A stretch of DNA of 64,000 bases from Leptotrichia trevisanii DSM 22070 (GTDB taxonomy: Bacteria > Fusobacteriota > Fusobacteriia > Fusobacteriales > Leptotrichiaceae): assembly GCF_000482505.1 (NCBI RefSeq), contig NZ_KI519443.1, forward strand, positions 1-64,000, in the 5' to 3' direction. This document shows, piece after piece, positions 57,874-64,000 of this stretch (positions within the stretch are counted from its first letter, which is position 1; each line of letters opens with the position of its first letter). Both the position numbers and the translations under genes were made by a program. Below the pieces are notes generated by a model. That model was not told where the DNA came from, made no database searches, and saw only the letters and a list, made by a program, of their open reading frames with translations.

Positions 57874-59988
57874 TTATTTTGGATTTTTATCCAATATAGA
57901 TAATAAAACTATCTTTCTATCTCCTTTTTTATTATTAACAAACCAGTTTAAACTATTCGTTTCTCCTTTTTTGTTAATATCTTCAGGAAATGAACTTTCA
58001 CTAAAATCTAAATCATTTGTTTTAGAAAGTATTGCTTTTAATTCTTTAATATTTTTTCTATTTTCATCAAAATATCTTTTTTCTTTTGCTTTATTTATAT
58101 AGTCTTCTTTTTTACTTTCTTTTTCAAAAGGTTCAATCAAAAAATCTTTATATTTATCTTTATTTTCCAATAAAAATTCTTTTATTTCGATTTTGCAACT
58201 TCCAAATCCAAAGGCTTTCCCTTTACCTACTTTATGCAATAATCCATCTTCAAGCTCTATAGCATAGATCAATACTCCCAGCTCTTCATCCGTTAAATTT
58301 TCAAAATTAACATTAAATTCAAATTCATTGTTTATATCCATTAACTCTAAACTCGAATTATATGCAAATTTATTTTGTCCATTTTTATCTTTTGGCATTT
58401 CTACTGATTTCCTGTATTCTGAAAAAAGTTTTCCAATTTTTTCCTTATGATGCCAATAAAATTTTCTACCTCGAATACTAACACCTTTATTTTCGTTATA
58501 ATTTTTCTCAATATTGTCTAAATAAAAGGTTGTTAAAGTAGGGTGTGGCTCCCCAAATGCTTTTAAAGTAACTGGATTTCCATTATCTATCATCTCAGGT
58601 TTATAATTTTTAGCATCTTCAAAAAATACCCTTCCAGAAAGTGCTACTAATTCCTCTTTTTTCCCTTCCTCTTTTTTTGTATTATCTCCAATTGTTCCAA
58701 ATAATCTTTCTGAAAAAGATAAATTATCCAATGAATCACTTGGACGAAACTCCTTTGGTACTAAATCCAATGGAGAAAATTTATATCTCAATCTTGGAAT
58801 TTCAGAAAAAGCCAAATGTTCTGCTCTTTCTCCATTTTCTACTTGAAATAAAACAGGATCTCCAACTTCTAAACCCTTATCATAATAAAACGATGAAATA
58901 CCTTTTTCTTTACCATTTTTTATTCTGTCTTTTCTTTGATTTATTATATATTCAAAATCCTGATACTCTTCTTGTGAAAATTCAAATTTCTTGCCATTTT
59001 TTTTAGGAATTAATAATTTTTCATATATTTTCCCATGAATTGGCGATGAAAACCATAATACTCCTTGAACTCCATTCTCATCCTCATCATCCGTTAAAAA
59101 TTTTTTATATTCTTCTGAAGTTCTAATCAATTTTTCTACTACTGTTACTTTATTTTTTATTTGAATTTTAGTTTTTTCCAATTTATAAATTGAATCTTTT
59201 AATTTTACTCTCTCTATTAATCCATCTTTATTGTTATATTTCTTTGAAAATTCCTTACCATTATCTTCAAAATTAAATCTTTTATGCCCAATTTCTATTT
59301 TTTCTTTCGTCTTAACTTTTATTCTTTCTGCTTCAATAATTACTCCATTTTTACCATTTTCTGGAAGGGATTCTATTATTCCAAATACAGATTCAAATTT
59401 CCCTGCACCAATTCTTTGTTCTAATTTTTCATCTTCTACATTTCTAATAACACTGTTTGTTAAAACATCAATTACATTTCTAACCGCACCTTTTAAAGAA
59501 CTTGCAGGAATTGCAGGTATCCCCTTTTCTCTATAAAACCATTCTTTAGTATGTCCATTATTATCTTGTTCACTTTCTCCCATAACAAATAAAGGTGTTC
59601 TATTTACTAATTTACAAACTAATTTTCCAGTATTTGTTCCTAATTTTCTTTTTCCTTTGTCTATAATATCCTTCTCATCTTTAAAAGAAACAAAATTATA
59701 TGGATATTGTTTCACTTTTACTGGTTCTTTTGAATTATTATTTTTACTAAAGTTTTTATTATTTCTATTATTTAAAAAATTATTTTGTTTATTTCCCATT
59801 TCTTCACCACTAATTTTTTTTAAAAATTCAAAATTTTTACCTTTAAGATTATACTCTATATTATCTCCTTCCTGAAACTTTTTTTGATTAAAAATAGCCT
59901 TCCCTACAATATGTTTTTCTATTTTCCCTCTAACTTCTATCTCAACTTCTTTTGTGGAGTTATTCATCTTAACTACTTTCCCTTTCAT
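57874..59988 (-). CDS. large RAMP-superfamily protein, TIGR03986-like
   Basis: The product is 704 residues. An OB/S1-like N-terminal segment (about 1-60, GKVVKMNNSTKEVEIEVRGK) is followed by a low-complexity Asn-rich linker and YPYNFVSFKD, the start of the RAMP part in the TIGR03986 family. The RAMP signature IPASSLKGAVRNVIDVL lies near residue 165, and a C-terminal glycine-rich GKGKAFGFGSCKIE near 625. Such proteins are Cas7-like subunits of type III-D complexes. The ATG at 59988 has AGGAGG 8 bases upstream; the gene overlaps the preceding one by 20 bases. Confidence 0.82.
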   Translation of the reverse strand: MKGKVVKMNNSTKEVEIEVRGKIEKHIVGKAIFNQKKFQEGDNIEYNLKGKNFEFLKKISGEEMGNKQNNFLNNRNNKNFSKNNNSKEPVKVKQYPYNFVSFKDEKDIIDKGKRKLGTNTGKLVCKLVNRTPLFVMGESEQDNNGHTKEWFYREKGIPAIPASSLKGAVRNVIDVLTNSVIRNVEDEKLEQRIGAGKFESVFGIIESLPENGKNGVIIEAERIKVKTKEKIEIGHKRFNFEDNGKEFSKKYNNKDGLIERVKLKDSIYKLEKTKIQIKNKVTVVEKLIRTSEEYKKFLTDDEDENGVQGVLWFSSPIHGKIYEKLLIPKKNGKKFEFSQEEYQDFEYIINQRKDRIKNGKEKGISSFYYDKGLEVGDPVLFQVENGERAEHLAFSEIPRLRYKFSPLDLVPKEFRPSDSLDNLSFSERLFGTIGDNTKKEEGKKEELVALSGRVFFEDAKNYKPEMIDNGNPVTLKAFGEPHPTLTTFYLDNIEKNYNENKGVSIRGRKFYWHHKEKIGKLFSEYRKSVEMPKDKNGQNKFAYNSSLELMDINNEFEFNVNFENLTDEELGVLIYAIELEDGLLHKVGKGKAFGFGSCKIEIKEFLLENKDKYKDFLIEPFEKESKKEDYINKAKEKRYFDENRKNIKELKAILSKTNDLDFSESSFPEDINKKGETNSLNWFVNNKKGDRKIVLLSILDKNPK

Positions 59989-60403
59989 CTTCCTCACCTC
60001 CTAAAAATTTCAAAAACTGCACCATTTCTTTGCCTGTAACTTTATTTTTCCCAATCAATATTTTTAAATGACGATATCTTTCCCCCTCTGGATCTTCTTT
60101 GACATTTAACAATATTTTTCTATATTTTTTTGTATTTTCATCAAATTCTTCTGAATTTATTTCCAAATATCTATAATCATCTTCTCCGAATTTATAAATT
60201 GTTTTCATAAATTTGTTATTAAAAATATAAATTTTATAAAAATCATTAAAATCATTTTCATCTAAAAAATTTAGAGCATTTCCTTCATTTTTAAATGTTT
60301 TTATTCCATCTTTTTTTTCATAATTTATATAAACCAGATTATAAACATCATTTTGTAATTCTTCTTTCATTTTTTCCTTATCAAATTTTTTAAATTCCAT
60401 CAT
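59969..60403 (-). CDS. small type III-D-associated protein, possibly Csx19-like
   Basis: This 144-residue mixed alpha/beta protein contains YKIYIFNNKFMKTIYKFGED followed by DYRYLEI in the middle, a pattern loosely similar to the ELRLF- segment of Csx19 proteins, which are small subunits of type III-D loci. It overlaps its neighbours (4 bases with the upstream RAMP, 20 with the downstream one), so it is translated with the complex. The Csx19 name is a guess from position, size and weak pattern. Confidence 0.5.
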   Translation of the reverse strand: MMEFKKFDKEKMKEELQNDVYNLVYINYEKKDGIKTFKNEGNALNFLDENDFNDFYKIYIFNNKFMKTIYKFGEDDYRYLEINSEEFDENTKKYRKILLNVKEDPEGERYRHLKILIGKNKVTGKEMVQFLKFLGGEEDERESS

Positions 60404-61299
60404 TCCACCTCACTAAAAAGTGTATTTATAAATTTATTTGGATTTTTTACATCAATTTCTCTAAATTCTCTTTTTAATTTCAAATTTTCTCTCAAAAATT
60501 CATTTCCTAATTTTATTGAATTTAGAAAATCTACTTCAAAATAATCCTTTAAATTAACTATAAATTTTGTTTTATCTCTATAATTTTCAATTACCATATT
60601 TTGAATATTAAATTTCACTTGTCCAAACCCTCTAGTTTTAGAGTTTCCAAGCCGAATTTCTCCTAAATGGCTGTCTCTTAATACAAAAAATATATTTTTT
60701 AATTCCTCCAAACTAAGATTATTTACTATCAATTCTGTTACAAATGGTTCCATAGTACACTCATAATTCAATGGAACAGTTGCCTTACCTGTAAATCCAT
60801 CTATCGGAGTTATATCTCTGTACATAATAACCTCCAATGCTTCATTTATATCTTTTGTATAAAAATTTTCTCTTAAATCTTGATTTTCAAGATAAGCATC
60901 TTCTATAAAAATTCTTCCTCTTTGAGCTTTATCTCCCTCTGTCCAACCAAATAAATTGTCCACTTCCTTATGATTTTTATTTTCTGCCTTAAAATTCAAT
61001 TCATCATCTTTTTTTATATCATAAATTTTATTAAATCTTTCCCTAAGCAACCCTTTTAATGTAGAACCTGGAATAAATATTTCACCTTTTCTTTTATCTT
61101 CTTTTTTTGAATTTCCTTCATATTTTACTAAATTTCCTCTTGGCGAATCAGAAGTTATAAACGATATTACACTTTCACTTTTTTCTTTTTTATTATTTTT
61201 TTCAGAACTATCTCCCAATTTCACAATCAAAGGAGAAGTCGGCTCTATCTCCAATTTCAATATCAGCCTATTCTCTAATCTCAAAAATTCTTTTACCAT
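60400..61299 (-). CDS. Cas7-like RAMP protein (Csm3 group), second copy
   Basis: This 299-residue RAMP has an N-terminal strand LILKLEIEPTSPLIVKLGD, then the signature FIPGSTLKGLLRERFNKI near residue 76, FGWTEGDKAQRGRIFIEDAYL near 115, the thumb-like RDITPIDGFTGKATVP, and the terminal EIRLGNSKTRGFGQVKF. It would form part of the crRNA-binding backbone. The first catalytic-loop region is extended and Ser/Lys-rich (SSEKNNKKEKSES), and it is unclear whether an active-site Asp is kept. The gene is 2 bases from the upstream Cas7-like gene. Confidence 0.85.
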   Translation of the reverse strand: MVKEFLRLENRLILKLEIEPTSPLIVKLGDSSEKNNKKEKSESVISFITSDSPRGNLVKYEGNSKKEDKRKGEIFIPGSTLKGLLRERFNKIYDIKKDDELNFKAENKNHKEVDNLFGWTEGDKAQRGRIFIEDAYLENQDLRENFYTKDINEALEVIMYRDITPIDGFTGKATVPLNYECTMEPFVTELIVNNLSLEELKNIFFVLRDSHLGEIRLGNSKTRGFGQVKFNIQNMVIENYRDKTKFIVNLKDYFEVDFLNSIKLGNEFLRENLKLKREFREIDVKNPNKFINTLFSEVE

Positions 61300-61301
61300 T
61301 T

Positions 61302-62141
61302 CTATTCTCCCAATTCCAAACTAAGATTTTTTGTGTCAAACATTTCATTTTGATTCGAGATTCCATAAGGAAATTTTCCAGTAAAAATATATTTAGCTAA
61401 ATTTTCTTCATCATCTGCTTTAACATATTCCATTTTCAAATTTTCCAATTTACATCTTCCAATTCCTCTCGAAGTTTTTCCACCTAGTAAATCTCCTTCA
61501 TTTGACATTATATCTCTTAACGCCAGTCCCAATAATTCTAGCTGATAATCTTCAATATTTTCCAATTCTATACGAACATTAAACTGTGTTCCTGCAGGCA
61601 CCACATCATAGTCAAATTTTGCACCTTTTTCAGTTGCACCTGTGTTTCTATCTATTTTTATCCCGTCTCTTGTCACAAAAACATCTTCTGTTAAACTTTC
61701 CATATCAGATATGTGTATTCTTCCTGCTAAAGATTTTACTTCATCTAATTTCTCTGCATTTAATTTTTTTACTATTCTATCTTGTATTTTTTTATTATTT
61801 TCTTTTAACTTCTTAATCTCTTCATTATCCTTATTATCAATTTTAGTTTCTAATTTATCCAAATTAGTATACCCAAATATCAATTTTACATCCGCTTCAT
61901 TTAATATTTCCCCATTATTTTTAATCTTAAAACCATTTCCACTATCCAAAAATCTTTCTAGTTTCGTACTCAAATATCCTCTAAACGATGAACCTGGGAC
62001 GTAAAAGTTTTTATCTTCATCTAATGAAATAAAAGGTGCATCCCTATCATCTTTTTCCTTTCCACTTCCTATGTGCAAAGCTGTTTTTACTGTTAATTCT
62101 CCTGTTATTACATATTTATTTTTAAATGTTGAAAAATCCAT
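61302..62141 (-). CDS. Cas7-like RAMP protein (Csm3 group), probable RNase subunit
   Basis: This 279-residue Csm3-type subunit has LTVKTALHIGSGKEKDDRDA near residues 17-35, with Asp residues where Csm3 keeps its target-RNA-cutting Asp. FYVPGSSFRGYLSTKLE near 47 is the RAMP signature, GRIHISDME near 140, RDGIKIDRNTG near 158 (thumb), and GGKTSRGIGRCKL near 240 the glycine-rich loop. GGAGG before the ATG is strong. With the second RAMP it forms the crRNA-guided backbone of the complex. Confidence 0.88.
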   Translation of the reverse strand: MDFSTFKNKYVITGELTVKTALHIGSGKEKDDRDAPFISLDEDKNFYVPGSSFRGYLSTKLERFLDSGNGFKIKNNGEILNEADVKLIFGYTNLDKLETKIDNKDNEEIKKLKENNKKIQDRIVKKLNAEKLDEVKSLAGRIHISDMESLTEDVFVTRDGIKIDRNTGATEKGAKFDYDVVPAGTQFNVRIELENIEDYQLELLGLALRDIMSNEGDLLGGKTSRGIGRCKLENLKMEYVKADDEENLAKYIFTGKFPYGISNQNEMFDTKNLSLELGE

Positions 62142-62214
62142 TATTTTTTACCTCCATTTTTTCTAAAAATCTTAATTTGGGAACAACCATGCTGTTGAAC
62201 AATTTATTACTTCT

Positions 62215-62811
62215 TCAATTTTTCATTTTTTCATCAATTCTTTTTTTACCTAAAATATATAGCAAATATCCTTCAATAATTTTTAATCTTACTTCAGTTT
62301 CCTCTTTTATTTCTTTTTTTAAAATTTCATCTGATTTTATAGATTTTACATTATCTACTACTAAATTTTCTACTTCAAATTCTCCTATTTTTTTCTTTTC
62401 TATTTTCATTTCATTTTTTAACTTACCTTTTGAAATTTGACAACAAAATTCATTCCAGATAAAAATATAAAATTTTACTGCATATTTTCTTTCTAATTGT
62501 TTTTCAATAAATTTTTTTAATTTATCTTCTGCATCAAAAAAACCATAATCATTTTCTTTAACAAAATTATAAAATCTATTAAATTGTGCCAAATTTAAAA
62601 CTTTTTTCTTATCTTCCTTATTTTTTTCTATTTCATCAAAAATTTTTTTAAAATTAGCATTCTTTTCATAGTCACTCAATATTTTTTCTCTCAATTCTTT
62701 TTCATAAATTCTCAGTTGTTCCTTCAATTGTTCTTCTGATTCTTCTTTTCTTTTCCCTTTAATATCTTCCTTCTCTTTTCTTTTTCTTATAGGTACAAAA
62801 TTATTATTCAT
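62215..62811 (-). CDS. helical small subunit (Csm2/Cas11-like)
   Basis: This 198-residue, highly charged, mostly helical protein has LNLAQFNRFYNFVKEND near residue 75, reminiscent of the LTxxQLRxFY motif of Csm2. A second helical half follows (KFIEKQLERKYAVKFYIFIW). Size, composition and position between csx10 and the Csm3-like gene fit the small subunit of a type III complex. The ATG at 62811 follows GGAGGGGGAA directly. The N-terminal 60 residues are Lys/Glu-rich coiled coil. The assignment is moderate because small subunits diverge fast. Confidence 0.6.
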   Translation of the reverse strand: MNNNFVPIRKRKEKEDIKGKRKEESEEQLKEQLRIYEKELREKILSDYEKNANFKKIFDEIEKNKEDKKKVLNLAQFNRFYNFVKENDYGFFDAEDKLKKFIEKQLERKYAVKFYIFIWNEFCCQISKGKLKNEMKIEKKKIGEFEVENLVVDNVKSIKSDEILKKEIKEETEVRLKIIEGYLLYILGKKRIDEKMKN

Positions 62812-64000
62812 TTCCCCCTCCATTCACTTTAAATTCTCTCTCACTACAAATTTTTACTCTTCCAAATCCTTCATTTCTTCTAAGTCCAATTCCATCTTTT
62901 TCTATTTTTTCCAGCTCTTCCAAAATTCCCTCAAAATCCTCATTGTCAATACAATAAGAAATTACACTTCCTTGAGTTATAACTATTTCGTCCATTTTTC
63001 TCATATTGTTCACAATGTTATAACCTCTCAATTTCTCAACATTCACAAAAGTTCTTCTATTATTCAAAATTAACCTTTTCCTAAATTCTCCAAATAATAT
63101 TAAAATTTGCTCTCCAACATTGCTAACCTCGTTAAATGGCAAAATCATATCTGAAAGAAAATCAAATGTTATCAATTTTTGTTTTCCTTCTTTTAATAAC
63201 TTGTCTTTATCATAAACTTTTTCTTTTTTATTTTCCTCTTTTTTACTATTTTCCTTGTCAAATCTTAAAAAATCTTCTCTAATTTGATTATTTAATTTTG
63301 AAATTCTCTCTCTAATACTTATACCTTGCTTTTCAGAGTATTTTTCAAACTTAATTTCTACTTTTCCAAATCCTTTTGTTTTATACTTCCCAATTTTTAA
63401 TTCATATTCCTTCCCAATTTCAAATAATCCTTTTGGAATTTCCACATTCCCTTTAAAAAAAACTTCTTCCTTATTTGCTACATTAGTCAAATCTGTATAT
63501 TCTGTACTAAATAACAAACTTTCTTCTGTAGTTCGTGTTTTTTCATCAATTTTTATGCTTAATTCTGTTCCCGTTGCATTCAATAACACTAATGAATCCC
63601 TTTCTAATTTTATCCCATTTTCATCTTTTTTATTCACTTTATATTCTTTCATTACACTAACTGCTTTATCTATCTTTTTATATTCATCTGCTTCAACAGG
63701 ATATTTTGTTTTAAATCCACTAGCTAATTTGAATTCTTCTTTCTCATCTCCACCTTTTTTCACAATTTTTTTCACTTCAGCAATTTTTATTTTCAGTAAA
63801 TCTTCAATTTTGAAATTATTATCTAGTCCATATTGAATAATTGCTCCTCTTATTGAAGATCCTTGCAAAGAATTTCTTAATTCAACTTCGTTTTGTCTGA
63901 CTTTTCCTTGAAATACCGAAAGTTCTAAAAAATTCAAAGTATAGTTATATTTTTTTAATTCTTTTAATTTTTTTGACTCTGTTTTTTTAGGTTTATTTTT
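62804..64000 (-). CDS. csx10: Csx10-type RAMP protein, 5' end outside the window
   Basis: The frame is open to the right edge of the window, so the N-terminus is missing here. There is no good start codon, and a TTG near 63937 is internal to the frame. The visible part has LQGSSIRGAIIQYG, a RAMP signature, and a C-terminal region ITQGSVISYCI with DGIGLRRNEGFGRVKIC, typical of Csx10, the Cas5-like subunit of type III-D systems. It overlaps the downstream small-subunit gene by 8 bases. cas10 would be expected upstream, beyond 64000. Confidence 0.82.
   Translation of the reverse strand, partial: KNKPKKTESKKLKELKKYNYTLNFLELSVFQGKVRQNEVELRNSLQGSSIRGAIIQYGLDNNFKIEDLLKIKIAEVKKIVKKGGDEKEEFKLASGFKTKYPVEADEYKKIDKAVSVMKEYKVNKKDENGIKLERDSLVLLNATGTELSIKIDEKTRTTEESLLFSTEYTDLTNVANKEEVFFKGNVEIPKGLFEIGKEYELKIGKYKTKGFGKVEIKFEKYSEKQGISIRERISKLNNQIREDFLRFDKENSKKEENKKEKVYDKDKLLKEGKQKLITFDFLSDMILPFNEVSNVGEQILILFGEFRKRLILNNRRTFVNVEKLRGYNIVNNMRKMDEIVITQGSVISYCIDNEDFEGILEELEKIEKDGIGLRRNEGFGRVKICSEREFKVNGGGNE

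Noticed and set aside
58641-59536. Plus-strand frames opposite the TIGR03986-like gene
   Set aside because: They are hydrophobic complements of Lys/Glu-rich codons without ribosome-binding sites.
1-64000. tRNA, rRNA, tmRNA or known riboswitches
   Set aside because: No cloverleaf-like or rRNA-like sequence and no recognisable riboswitch core was seen by eye; a covariance-model scan would be needed to exclude them fully.

Overview
The window is very AT-rich (roughly 30% G+C by eye). Its gene content points to an anaerobic, didermic, fermentative bacterium of the Fusobacteriota, most likely Leptotrichia or a close relative. Signs of this are an outer-membrane autotransporter, an asrABC anaerobic sulfite reductase, many ATG starts behind strong GGAGG sites, and typical Leptotrichia-like translation and protease genes. 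The genus is an inference from gene content; no rRNA or tRNA gene was found.

Layout. (1) Positions 1-8165 are an integrated element. A tyrosine recombinase lies at its right end against queH. A CI-like repressor is divergent from a replication module (replication initiator plus DnaC-type loader). Accessory cargo consists of a PLD-type nuclease, a frameshifted ImmA/IrrE-type peptidase, and a type II restriction-modification pair whose methylase resembles E. coli YhdJ. The R-M pair is flanked by a duplicated copy of the integrase start region, and a 20-bp inverted repeat separates the cargo modules. (2) Positions 8200-14006 hold queH, an aminotransferase, a secreted amidase, and a TPR protein coupled to a membrane protein. 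(3) Positions 14174-18700 are a tandem array of five paralogous membrane proteins of unknown function. (4) Positions 18991-26909 hold small exported proteins, an NADH oxidase/CoA-disulfide reductase, asrABC and an FNT-family channel. (5) Positions 27069-31871 are a quaternary-amine ABC transporter operon with its MarR-type regulator, interrupted by an inverted-repeat-flanked NAD(P)H oxidoreductase gene, with a divergent MDR oxidoreductase. (6) After an NlpC/P60 hydrolase, positions 33060-46741 are a long, almost uninterrupted minus-strand run rimP-nusA-ylxR/Q-infB-rbfA-recJ-tig-clpP-clpX-lon, joining translation factors, DNA repair and proteostasis. (7) A short CRISPR array (46895-47301) with its leader follows, then thrB, a Spherulin-4-like autotransporter and serA. 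(8) A fur-type regulator with znuACB forms a zinc-uptake operon. (9) From 57204 to the right edge is a type III-D-like CRISPR effector operon (csx10, small subunit, two Cas7-like RAMPs, a small Csx19-like protein, a TIGR03986-like RAMP, cas6). The upstream part, where cas10 would be expected, is outside the window.

How it fits together. The CRISPR array lies about 10 kb from the cas operon. Its repeat read on the minus strand ends in ATTGAAAC, so the crRNAs are read leftwards from a leader near 47302-47540. One spacer carries what looks like the ribosome-binding site and start codon of a target gene in the sense direction, so the crRNA would be antisense to mRNA, as an RNA-guided type III complex requires. 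AsrABC with the adjacent FNT channel suggests sulfite reduction to sulfide with hydrosulfide export. Repeated palindromic elements with ATACTA ends and internal hairpins lie in several intergenic regions.
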